Below, piece by piece: positions 45,504 through 54,300 of a stretch of 64,000 nucleotides of DNA. A model generated the notes under the pieces. That model searched no databases. It saw only the letters and a program-made list of their open reading frames with translations, and was not told the DNA's origin. The stretch comes from Maribacter vaceletii (lineage in GTDB: Bacteria > Bacteroidota > Bacteroidia > Flavobacteriales > Flavobacteriaceae): assembly GCF_003634105.1 (NCBI RefSeq), contig NZ_RBIQ01000007.1, positions 496,001 through 560,000 on the forward strand, in the 5' to 3' direction. The translations under genes were made by a program, and so were the position numbers. Position 1 is the first letter of the stretch; each line of letters opens with the position of its first letter.

Positions 45504-47084
45504 TTATGGTCTAGTTGTAAGCTTTACAACCGATATATTATCCATATATAATTTTACTGGTAAAGAATTACCATTATTTATTCCACGAATCATATAGCTT
45601 ACTTCACCAGATTCTGCAAACTGTACTATAGTAGAACTATACACCCATTCACCTATCACAAAATCATCTGTAAGAGCTGGGTTAGGCGCTATTCCCCAGT
45701 TCGTTCCTGGTGCCCAGTAAAATCTAAGGTCAGGAATTTCTCCTCCATTTATTTCTCCTAAATCTGTAACATAAACCCATACACCCATTTCATATCTTTC
45801 TCCAGATTCTACAGGAAAAGTAAGGTCATTACCAGCATCATCTCTATGGCCAATAATCATTCCTCCATTTGGCCTAAACTCTAAATAAGCACTACTAGTA
45901 CCATCTTGGGCCTGATCTCTAGAAATTGCAAAATCGTATTCTCCCCATTGGCCTCCCCACCATAAATATGGCCAATTGCCAGCGGTTGATGTTTCAAAAC
46001 TATAATCTACAGAAGTATTCTTTAAAATATTTTCTCCTTGTGCAAATACTAATTCCGCGTCTGTTAAAACATCTGCAGCAACACCATCTAAAGTCATTAA
46101 TGCCCCTGGTGTATAGGAAACTTTTATAACATCGTCATTATAAATTGTTTCTCCATCTAATTCTAAAATAACTATGTTACCATCTACAGCATCTACAGAA
46201 ACTTTAGAGATTGCAGGATTAAGAACAGCCCCTGCAGTAGTTTCTATTGTTACTGCAAAATCATTTTTATTTAAAGAACTTTCATCCATTTCTCGGCTGT
46301 ATTCTATAGCAATATTAACATCTTTGTTTGTTACTTTATCTACCACTACTGGTTCTGTAGAAGGAATTACTTTAATAAACTTTTTAATGTTAACAGTATC
46401 TGCACCACCTGGTCTTGCTCTTGAAGCAATAAATTGTAAATCCCAAGATCCAACTTTATTATACCTTACATCTGCTGCACCACCAGGATTAGTTATTTGG
46501 TCAGGTTTACCTCCATCTAAATTCCAAACAAAATTACTTGGCTCTCCTTGAGATTCATAGGTTAGTTGTATGTACTTACTTGCCGTAAGTACATTTTCAG
46601 CATTATCAGACATATTTAACTCAGCCCCAACACTTCCATCATCATTTAAGTAATATGCTTTAAGAACAGATGAAATAGGCCCCAAAACTGTAACAACTAT
46701 AGTAGTGTCTAGCACTTTTCCATCAATAGGAGTTGTACTATCTTCATTTGGGTAAACATTTCCTTTAAACACCTGATTAAGTGTTACGTTATGCTCTCCT
46801 GGAATGTTAAAAAACCCTTTAATAACATCTTTACTACTAGTATTTCCTTTTTCACCAACTATAGTTGCCCCTTCAGGAAAAGTCCATGTTCTAGATTCTA
46901 TTCCTCTAGAAACATCGCCAAAATCTATGTGTCCGCCAATATTAATTGTGTTTTCAACACTCGCCTCAGAGGTAACAATAACTCTATGGTTAGCCTCTAC
47001 TATTTCTATATCGTTTTCTTCATCACAAGCCATAAATGATATAGCTGCTATGAAAACTAACATTATTTTTTTTATGTTTTTCAT
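45504..47084 (-). CDS. Surface glycan-binding lipoprotein (SusE/F position) with PKD/Ig and CBM-like domains
   Basis: A 526-residue lipoprotein (ISFMAC, Cys20). Domains run from PKD/Ig-like modules (NIGGHIDFGDVSRGIESRTW near 47-66, then FVWNLDGGKPDQ) and an Ig-like bacterial domain (about 245-345, SREMDESSLNKNDFAVTI) to a C-terminal jelly-roll resembling CBM4/CBM22 (about 350-526), with Trp-rich NWPYLWWGGQWGEYDF and YMDNISVVKL. No catalytic motif is visible. As the last gene after susC3-susD3 it occupies the position of SusE/SusF-type binding proteins. It starts 9 bp after the SusD3 stop. Confidence 0.85.
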   Translation of the reverse strand: MKNIKKIMLVFIAAISFMACDEENDIEIVEANHRVIVTSEASVENTINIGGHIDFGDVSRGIESRTWTFPEGATIVGEKGNTSSKDVIKGFFNIPGEHNVTLNQVFKGNVYPNEDSTTPIDGKVLDTTIVVTVLGPISSVLKAYYLNDDGSVGAELNMSDNAENVLTASKYIQLTYESQGEPSNFVWNLDGGKPDQITNPGGAADVRYNKVGSWDLQFIASRARPGGADTVNIKKFIKVIPSTEPVVVDKVTNKDVNIAIEYSREMDESSLNKNDFAVTIETTAGAVLNPAISKVSVDAVDGNIVILELDGETIYNDDVIKVSYTPGALMTLDGVAADVLTDAELVFAQGENILKNTSVDYSFETSTAGNWPYLWWGGQWGEYDFAISRDQAQDGTSSAYLEFRPNGGMIIGHRDDAGNDLTFPVESGERYEMGVWVYVTDLGEINGGEIPDLRFYWAPGTNWGIAPNPALTDDFVIGEWVYSSTIVQFAESGEVSYMIRGINNGNSLPVKLYMDNISVVKLTTRP

Positions 47085-47093
47085 AATATTTAA

Positions 47094-48806
47094 TTATAAA
47101 TTATCATTTGTTTGCAATTCCTGAGAAGGAACAGGGAAATAATTATGCTTAGCCGGATCATAATTTGCCGAAGACAATACAAAGTCTGGTCTAATTCTAC
47201 CTGGAATATTTAATGGAGCAGCATTATATACCTCATCAGTATTTGCCAAACGCCATACTTCATCTGCATTTAATTCATTAAACACCTCTTTAACAATACC
47301 CCAACGTACTAAATCTTTCCATCTGTGCCCTTCAAAACATAACTCAACCGCTCTTTCTACACGTTGTAAATGAGTTAAAACTGTTTCTGAACTAGCTGCA
47401 ACCATTGGGTGCGCTCCATGTACTTGCTGACTTACGTGTAATTGAGGGAATGTTCCGCCATTATCATCCATATATTGCTGTAATGTTATTACTCCTGCTC
47501 TACTTCTTATCATATCTATATAATCTATAGCGGTAGTAAAATCACCATCGGCTTCAATAAGTGATTCGGCATACATTAATAAAACATCAGCATATCTAAT
47601 ATGTCTAAAGTTTATCCCTGATCTACTTTGCGTTGGTTCTGCAGATAAATGATACCAGTTAGAATGTTTTTTAACATAGGCACTTTGTCCAAATCCAAAA
47701 CCTTTTACTTCATCAGATTCAAAACCATAATACTGCCCTTCCATACCGCTAACAGCAATTGTAGAGTTCATTCTTCTAGACTCAATATTACCATCATTAA
47801 TAGGGTTATTAGGATCTACTTCATCATAAACCAGCATTTCATGTAAATTGTATGAAGCTAAAACCGTATTAAAAGCACCATAATTTAATTGACCAACTGC
47901 GGTCGCCAAAGTACTAGACTCTGCACCAGATTCATTTACATTATCATCAACCGCAGCACCAGGTACTCCAGGAGCAATATCAAAAGAATAATTAACTTCA
48001 AAAATAGATTCTGAGTTAAACTCATTTTGGTGCCAAAAGTTATCTGTTATATCATTAGTTAAGCTATACACATTAGAATCTATAACTTCTTTAAATAAAT
48101 CTCTTGCAGTAGGCCATTCTTCTTTATATAAATATACTTTACCAAGTAAAGATGTTGCTGCTCCCCAAGTTGCTCTTCCTTTATTAGTTTCATTCCAAGA
48201 CAAAGGTAAATTAGCTCTTGCAAATTGTAAATCTGGAACTATAATAGCCTCATTTATTTCTTCTATTGTTGAAAACGTTTTTGACCTATCTTCTTTTGTT
48301 TCTGCAACCCTATCATGGATCATTCCTCCACCATAAGTATGTGCTAATTGAAAATAAAAGAAAGCTCTTAAAAAACGTGCTTGTGCTTCAATTTCTAATT
48401 TAGAATTTCCAAGAAATATATCGTTTTCTGCTTCTTGAATAAATTGAATTACTTGATTGGCTCTAAAAATACCAATGTAAAGTTCGTTCCACTTATCAGT
48501 AACGTGATATAAACTTGCATTATACGTTAAATTTCTAAAAGCATTAGGTCTATACCAAGATTCTGTTCCTGCTATATCTCCCATTACAAATTCGTGTTGT
48601 AATAGTCCGCCACTAACACTTTGAAATTGTAGTGCAGAATAAACAGTAGTTAAAGCACTATTAAACTGTTTCTCAGACTCCCAAAAAGTCTCGGTTGTTA
48701 TGGCATTGGGGTTAATTTCTTCCAAAAAACTATCTTCGTTACATCCTATAAAAAATAGAGAACATACGCAGATTGCTATTGAAATTTTATTTTGTAATAA
48801 TTTCAT
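47094..48806 (-). CDS. SusD-like surface glycan-binding lipoprotein 3
   Basis: A 570-residue SusD lipoprotein (SLFFIGC near residue 22) with the family start FLEEINPNAITTETFWESE. Also seen are ARFLRAFFYFQLAHTYGG, LLGKVYLYKEEWPTARDLF, FRHIRYADVLLMYAESLIEA and the C-terminal NYFPVPSQEL. It is longer than SusD1/SusD2 because of insertions in the middle (around GVPGAAVDDNVNESG). It lies 21 bp after SusC3 and 9 bp before the glycan-binding protein. Confidence 0.95.
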   Translation of the reverse strand: MKLLQNKISIAICVCSLFFIGCNEDSFLEEINPNAITTETFWESEKQFNSALTTVYSALQFQSVSGGLLQHEFVMGDIAGTESWYRPNAFRNLTYNASLYHVTDKWNELYIGIFRANQVIQFIQEAENDIFLGNSKLEIEAQARFLRAFFYFQLAHTYGGGMIHDRVAETKEDRSKTFSTIEEINEAIIVPDLQFARANLPLSWNETNKGRATWGAATSLLGKVYLYKEEWPTARDLFKEVIDSNVYSLTNDITDNFWHQNEFNSESIFEVNYSFDIAPGVPGAAVDDNVNESGAESSTLATAVGQLNYGAFNTVLASYNLHEMLVYDEVDPNNPINDGNIESRRMNSTIAVSGMEGQYYGFESDEVKGFGFGQSAYVKKHSNWYHLSAEPTQSRSGINFRHIRYADVLLMYAESLIEADGDFTTAIDYIDMIRSRAGVITLQQYMDDNGGTFPQLHVSQQVHGAHPMVAASSETVLTHLQRVERAVELCFEGHRWKDLVRWGIVKEVFNELNADEVWRLANTDEVYNAAPLNIPGRIRPDFVLSSANYDPAKHNYFPVPSQELQTNDNL

Positions 48807-48827
48807 AGTTGATAATTTTTTATTTTT

Positions 48828-51800
48828 TTAAAAACTTAATTGAGCACCTAACATAAATTGACGGCTAACAGGATAATTACCGCGATCCACGCCACGGAAA
48901 AATAGCCCATCTCCACCAACTTCTGGGTCATAACCATCGTAATTAGTAAATGTAAAAGGGTTCACAGAGGTCACATATATTCTAGCCTTTTTAATACCAC
49001 TTTTTTCTAAATCAGGAATAGTATACCCAACAGTAAGTGATCGTATTCTTAAGTAAGTACCATCTTCTAAAAATAAGTTAGAACCGGCCCTTACATTAGA
49101 ATGAAATGAATTTTGTCTGAAAGTAGGAATATTAGAAGTTGGGTTTTGCGGACTCCACATGTTAACTAAATCTTTGTGTCTTCCTCCACTATAAGCATAT
49201 AATTTTGCTCCATTGTAAACTTCTGCGCCATAAGAAAGGTAACTTTGTATACCAAAATCAAAACCTTTATAATTCATATCTAATCCTAGTCCAGCCTCAA
49301 ATTCTGGCTGTCCAGAGCCAGAATAAGCTCTATCATTTTCATCAATAATATTATCATTATTAACATCTTTATATCTCATATCTCCAAGTTGAGGAGTACT
49401 AACACTTCTTAAATCTAATTGCGAATACTCTTCTAATTCTTCTGGAGTTTTAATTACTCCGTCTTGCTGATATAAGAAAAATGCTCCCGCCTCATAACCT
49501 TCGGCTAAAAAAGTTGTAAACTCTGTATTGTTACCGCGAGAAATAAGTGGTCTACCATTAGCATACCCTCTTTCTACTCCATTTAAATCTAAAACTTCGT
49601 TTCTGTTTTTTGTAAAAGTTCCGTTTAAACTATACTTAAAATCATTACCTATTTGGCCTTTATAATTTATAGATATTTCTATACCCTCATTAACCATATT
49701 ACCTGCATTCACAAATATTTGATCATATGTGCCTGAAGCTCTTGGTTGTGAAGTTCCTGTTGAAGCAGGAATACTTTGCCCCAGTAACATATCTTTTTTA
49801 TCATTTTGATATACTTCTGCTGTCAAGCTTAATTTATCCTTAAATAAGGATAGATCTAAACCTATATTCTTAGAAATTGTAGTTTCCCATTTAATATTTG
49901 GGTCTACATAACGTCTTTGCGTTTGTCCAAATAATAAATCTTCATCTGGTCCAAAAGGATAATTGGCACCTGCCTCAATAAGAGGTGTAAATAAATAAGA
50001 AGGAATTCTATTGTTTCCAACTTCAGCCCAACTTGCTCTTAACTTTAAATTACTAACCGCTGGAATATTAAACCAATTTTCTTCATGAATATTCCATCCT
50101 GCAGAAAAACCAAAAAAGTCTCCATACCTATTTGCTTTAGAGAATTTTGATGAACCATCTCTTCTATAACTGGCCGATAATAAATATTTATCATCATAGT
50201 TATATTGGATTCTTGCCAATTTACCAGAAAGAGTACTTGTTTCATTATATGTAGCAGGTTTAATTCCTTCTGCTCCAGAACCTAAAGTTTGCAAACTATT
50301 ACTTGAGTTATCACTAAAAACAACCCCTACTCTTACATCTTTACGATTAAACTCTTCGTATGATAGTACTCCTGTAAAATTTAGCTTATGCTTATTTAAC
50401 GTAATAGAATAATTAAGAACATTTTCTATTGTACTTCTTTCTGAAGTATTATGAGTTTCATCTAATAATGCTTGAGGTACTGATGCAGTTTCATTTAAAG
50501 TTCCATCACCTCGGATAGCCAAATATTGAGGTCTAAAGAATTTTCTAAAATATTTTGAATCATTTCTACCAAGATTTATACTATATTTTAAACCGTCTGC
50601 AATTTCATAATCTAACTTAAGAGCTAAATTTGTTCTTTTAGTTTCTCTTTCATCTATATTATTTAAAGTACGAGATATAAAGCTGTAAAAAATATCATTA
50701 TCTACACTCTCGTCTAGTAAAAAACTATTTTCTCCTGCACTTGGGATTTCATTGAATGGTCTTGCCCAAGGAGCTTGCCCAATACTATATTCATATAATG
50801 CAAATGGTTCTTGGTCTCTATTCTCAACCGTATAACCTACAGAAGCAAATGCCTTAAACTTACCTTTTGTAAACTGCCCTGTAAGTCTATTGGACAATCT
50901 ATTAAAACCAGAATTTATTAATACCCCTTCTTGTTTAAAGTAATTAGTATTAAAGTTTAAAGTTAAATTCTCAACCCCTCCAGAGATATTAATCCCATGG
51001 TTTTGAATTATTGCATTATCATTTTGAACATCAGGCACAAACTCTGTATCAAAATCTAGTGCATTTGGATTAAAGAAAAATGTTTGCGGTTGATTTCCTA
51101 ATTGTTCTGTTACTACCTCTAAAGTATACAACTGTTCAACCGTATTCATTAAAGGAGTACCTGAAGTAATATTCTGAACACCAGTATATGAATTAACATC
51201 TACCTGAACTTTACCAGCTTTCCCTTTTTTAGTAGAAATTAAAATAACACCATTAGATGCTCTATTACCATAAATTGAAGTTGATGCTCCATCCTTTAAA
51301 ACATCAATACTTTCAATTTGTTCTGGTGCAATATTTGGATTTCCCTCGTAAGGAATCCCGTCAACAACATAAAGAGGTTCTAAACCAGCACTAAGAGAAC
51401 CTAATCCACGTATTTGAATATTCGCAGACTCCCCTGGTCTACCACTAGCTGCCTGCACATTAATACCAGCAACCTTACCTTGTATTGCGGCACCTAAATC
51501 TGAAACTGCAGTTTTAATAATTTCATCTGCTTTAAGGTTAGCAACAGCTCCAGTAACTTCCTTTTTCTTTTGTGTACCGTAACCTACCACTACAACCTCT
51601 TCCAAAGCTTCGGTGTCTGTAAATAACTTTACATTAATAGTAGAACTATTTACCGTCTTTTTTACTGTTTTAAATCCTATATAGGAAAAAACCAAAACAG
51701 CTCCTTTTTTTGCAGACACGGTATAATTACCATCAATATCTGCTACCGCACCTGTTGTTGTACCGTCTACAACGACACTTACTCCAGGTAAAGGTAATCC

Positions 51801-51920
51801 TAGGTCATCTACAACCTGACCGCTAACATTTTCTTGTGCATAGACTTTAGGAATGCATAAGAATAGAAAAAACAACATTATAAAAAATGTGTTTCTCCAC
51901 AAATCATTAATTCTTTTCAT
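48828..51920 (-). CDS. SusC-like TonB-dependent outer-membrane transporter 3
   Basis: A 1030-residue receptor: signal peptide (about 1-28), carboxypeptidase-regulatory-like domain (GQVVDDLGLPLPGVSVVVDG), the EEVVVVGYGT box at about 106-115, plug domain ending SIYGNRASNGVILISTKKG, and a barrel ending GAQLSF. Its N-terminal domain differs from that of SusC1 and SusC2 (TGAVADIDGNYTV instead of NGTQTDFDGNFT), so it probably came from a different lineage. It heads the three-gene - strand operon; the upstream gap carries TTGACAAA boxes and the regulator at 52279. Confidence 0.96.
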   Translation of the reverse strand: MKRINDLWRNTFFIMLFFLFLCIPKVYAQENVSGQVVDDLGLPLPGVSVVVDGTTTGAVADIDGNYTVSAKKGAVLVFSYIGFKTVKKTVNSSTINVKLFTDTEALEEVVVVGYGTQKKKEVTGAVANLKADEIIKTAVSDLGAAIQGKVAGINVQAASGRPGESANIQIRGLGSLSAGLEPLYVVDGIPYEGNPNIAPEQIESIDVLKDGASTSIYGNRASNGVILISTKKGKAGKVQVDVNSYTGVQNITSGTPLMNTVEQLYTLEVVTEQLGNQPQTFFFNPNALDFDTEFVPDVQNDNAIIQNHGINISGGVENLTLNFNTNYFKQEGVLINSGFNRLSNRLTGQFTKGKFKAFASVGYTVENRDQEPFALYEYSIGQAPWARPFNEIPSAGENSFLLDESVDNDIFYSFISRTLNNIDERETKRTNLALKLDYEIADGLKYSINLGRNDSKYFRKFFRPQYLAIRGDGTLNETASVPQALLDETHNTSERSTIENVLNYSITLNKHKLNFTGVLSYEEFNRKDVRVGVVFSDNSSNSLQTLGSGAEGIKPATYNETSTLSGKLARIQYNYDDKYLLSASYRRDGSSKFSKANRYGDFFGFSAGWNIHEENWFNIPAVSNLKLRASWAEVGNNRIPSYLFTPLIEAGANYPFGPDEDLLFGQTQRRYVDPNIKWETTISKNIGLDLSLFKDKLSLTAEVYQNDKKDMLLGQSIPASTGTSQPRASGTYDQIFVNAGNMVNEGIEISINYKGQIGNDFKYSLNGTFTKNRNEVLDLNGVERGYANGRPLISRGNNTEFTTFLAEGYEAGAFFLYQQDGVIKTPEELEEYSQLDLRSVSTPQLGDMRYKDVNNDNIIDENDRAYSGSGQPEFEAGLGLDMNYKGFDFGIQSYLSYGAEVYNGAKLYAYSGGRHKDLVNMWSPQNPTSNIPTFRQNSFHSNVRAGSNLFLEDGTYLRIRSLTVGYTIPDLEKSGIKKARIYVTSVNPFTFTNYDGYDPEVGGDGLFFRGVDRGNYPVSRQFMLGAQLSF

Positions 51921-52278
51921 AAAATTGAGAGTTAGTTAAATTAAATTTTACGAAACACATAACATAAACACTAATAGATTATGATATTCGTATTATAATG
52001 ATGTAAAATTAGGAATTGCATTATTTTTAAGAGTCATTTAACACTTAACCAAAACTTAACATTTTGGTTTTTTTTGCCAATTTGTCAAGTAAAAACAAAA
52101 CAAAATAACTGAACTTGACAAAATGTAGAACATTTGACAAAAGAATAGTCAAATACCATTAAAGTGTATATTTTCTTAAAGAGACAGTAAAACTTACAAC
52201 TAAATTTTACCTAAAATTGCAGGGTAATTTATATAAACCTGTACCGTTTATAGTATTTAATGATTATTAACAAGAATT
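51921..52278 (-). promoter_or_regulatory. Promoter region of susC3 with TTGACAAA boxes
   Basis: A 358-bp gap. ATTTGTCAAGT (52080-52090) and ACTTGACAAA (52113-52122) form an inverted repeat, and a third copy ATTTGACAAAAG lies at 52132-52143. A hairpin AACCAAAA/TTTTGGTT at 52047-52069 is followed by T on the + strand, where no gene ends, so it is probably not a working terminator. The leader before the start reads TTTAACTAACTC, as in the other susC genes. The adjacent TPR-HTH regulator is the obvious candidate to bind here. Confidence 0.5.
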
Positions 52279-53913
52279 CTAGAAGGTTGCAATAAAGTCT
52301 ACAAGGTTCTCACCCCTTTTTAATTGCAGTTTTTTTCTTAATCTATGTCTAGAAGTATGTACACTTTCAATAGTAATACCTAACAAAGAAGACATTTCTT
52401 TACTAGAGAAATCTAATTTAACTAAAGCGCAAAGTTTTAGATCAGTCTGTCCTAAATCTGGAAAATTATCTCTAATTTTTTTATAAAAACTTTGATTTAT
52501 AGAAGTAAATCTTGCCTCAAACTCTTTCCAATTACTTCCAGGAGAGCTCTGAATACCTTTAAGCATTCTATTTATTGTCCTAACATCAATAGTGTCACTT
52601 TTAGAAATACTTTGCTTTAACTTTATAATAAACTCCTCTTTCTCTATTAATTGTAACGCAGAAGCCGTTAGCTCTCTATTTTTAAGCTCCATTACCTCCC
52701 TAGTCTTTTGCTTTTCTAAACGTCTTTTCTCTAATAATGTTTCTTTTTCTAATCTATGTTTTCTTCTTAAATTTCTAAAGAATAGGACACTGTATAGCAA
52801 TATAAAAAGCACTACAACTCCCATTAAAATGTTCTTCAAAAATCCAATTCTTTTTTCGTCTTCTAATTTTTCAATATGTCTCTCTTTCTGTAAAGCTTTT
52901 TCGTTTTCCTTTTGAAGCCTATATTTATCATTTATCTCAAAAAGGTGGCTATTATGTTCACTTGTTCTCCCAAATATTTTTTCATTTACATTGGCCGCAA
53001 TGTTTCTATGATAATACGCCTTTTCATATTCTTGTTGTTCAGAATATATATTTGCTAAAGATTCATTTCCTTTTAAAATATAATTTGAATGCCGATTATA
53101 ATCATCTGTTAAAGCCAAGGTTTTTTTATACGCCTCAATGCTCTTATTTAATTGGCCATTTTTCTCATGAACTTGACCGTATAAATAGTTTATTATAATC
53201 ATGTAAGATGGATTATTTTCTTTAAAATAATCAGCAGCTTTATCTAAAAGCGCTATGCCTTTTTCATATTCTCCAGAAAAACCTTTAACGTAACCCAATT
53301 CTGAAACTAAATAAAAACTACCGGTTCCAAGCCTATTCTGAATAGCTATAGCGCTATCTAAATATTCCGAAGCTTTCTTTAGATTACCTCTAGTTCTATA
53401 ATAATTTATTAAAGCAAAATAATCACTAAGCAATAAACTTTCATGTATCTTTTTTTCTTTAAGTAATTGTTTATTTAATGATAATGCAAGTTTAAAATAT
53501 TTTAAAGCCTCTTCATCTCTCCTAAAATATAAATATAACCAACCCAACCCTTGATAAATTTTTGGCTTTAACTTTTCATTGTTAGACTTATCTGCCAAAA
53601 TAAGAGCCTCCCAATGTCCCTCATAAGCATTACCGTAGTCTAGATTATGAGAATAATAATTAGACAATTCACAGATAGTATATACAAGATTTACAGTGTC
53701 TCTTTCTCTTGAATAATATTCAATACCCTTTTTTAAATAAAAAAAAGCACTGTCATTATTTTTACCAATAAGCAAATGTACCTTATCAATATATTCATTA
53801 GTATTATAAGGTTTTTGAGCTTTAATGTTAGAACTAAAAAAAATGCAACATAAAAAAAATATAATAAAAAAATTAAGCCAAATTACTTTTGTATATTTTA
53901 ACCCTATACTCAT
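52279..53913 (-). CDS. Membrane-spanning TPR regulator with C-terminal LuxR-type HTH, 2
   Basis: A 544-residue paralogue of the protein at 43762. An N-terminal hydrophobic segment (about 12-32) precedes TPR-like helices (about 40-340, for example KIYQGLGWLYLYFRRDEEAL, SIEAYKKTLALTDDY). A membrane helix at about 361-383 (NILMGVVVLFILLYSVLFF) leads into a basic coiled coil (RRKHRLEKETLLEKRRLEKQ) and a LuxR-like HTH: TDLKLCALVKLDFSSKEM, then SSLLGITIESVHTSRHRLRKK. No phosphorelay domains are present. Located 358 bp upstream of susC3 on the same strand, it is the probable local regulator of that operon. Confidence 0.82.
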   Translation of the reverse strand: MSIGLKYTKVIWLNFFIIFFLCCIFFSSNIKAQKPYNTNEYIDKVHLLIGKNNDSAFFYLKKGIEYYSRERDTVNLVYTICELSNYYSHNLDYGNAYEGHWEALILADKSNNEKLKPKIYQGLGWLYLYFRRDEEALKYFKLALSLNKQLLKEKKIHESLLLSDYFALINYYRTRGNLKKASEYLDSAIAIQNRLGTGSFYLVSELGYVKGFSGEYEKGIALLDKAADYFKENNPSYMIIINYLYGQVHEKNGQLNKSIEAYKKTLALTDDYNRHSNYILKGNESLANIYSEQQEYEKAYYHRNIAANVNEKIFGRTSEHNSHLFEINDKYRLQKENEKALQKERHIEKLEDEKRIGFLKNILMGVVVLFILLYSVLFFRNLRRKHRLEKETLLEKRRLEKQKTREVMELKNRELTASALQLIEKEEFIIKLKQSISKSDTIDVRTINRMLKGIQSSPGSNWKEFEARFTSINQSFYKKIRDNFPDLGQTDLKLCALVKLDFSSKEMSSLLGITIESVHTSRHRLRKKLQLKRGENLVDFIATF

Positions 53914-54300
53914 ATCTTAACAATTTGATATATTATTTATTCCAAAAAAAAACTAAACTCACATGCAGCTGTAACTAAACATACAAAGAACAACATAGTA
54001 TAATCCAATATAACACTTGTTCAGTTATATATCATTAAAATTGCAGGATATTATAAAATGTTGAGTTTTTATCTAGTAGTAAATTCACATATTTATCGCC
54101 ATATATATTCATATTTGTGAAAACTAAAGTACATATACTACAAATATTATATTCAACCACTCTATACACGTGTTGCTTTATTATTATACTGATAAGTATT
54201 TTAATTTTTCGAATGAGTATTTAATAATTGAATACCAATTAGTATTAAGGTATTATTCAGCTTAATAACATTTCTTAGAAAAACCATTTAGATATATAAA
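53914..54300. promoter_or_regulatory. Divergent promoter region between regulator 2 and the GH2-GH117 operon
   Basis: A 387-bp AT-rich gap between divergent genes. CATACAA is at 53980-53986, CATATTTG near 54110-54117 is one base from the TAnnTTTG promoter element, and an inverted pair AATACC/GGTATT lies at 54231-54254, about 50 bp before the GH2 start. AAAAACCATTT at 54280-54290 is a partial copy of the AAACCATTTGTT motif. No gene is seen. Confidence 0.4.

Noticed and set aside
46174-46551. 125-codon open frame on the plus strand
   Set aside because: It is fully antisense to the surface glycan-binding lipoprotein and reads as low-information Ser/Thr/Leu sequence.
52047-52075. Hairpin with T run on the plus strand before susC3
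   Set aside because: It has terminator form, but no plus-strand gene ends nearby, so it is noted only as part of the susC3 promoter region.
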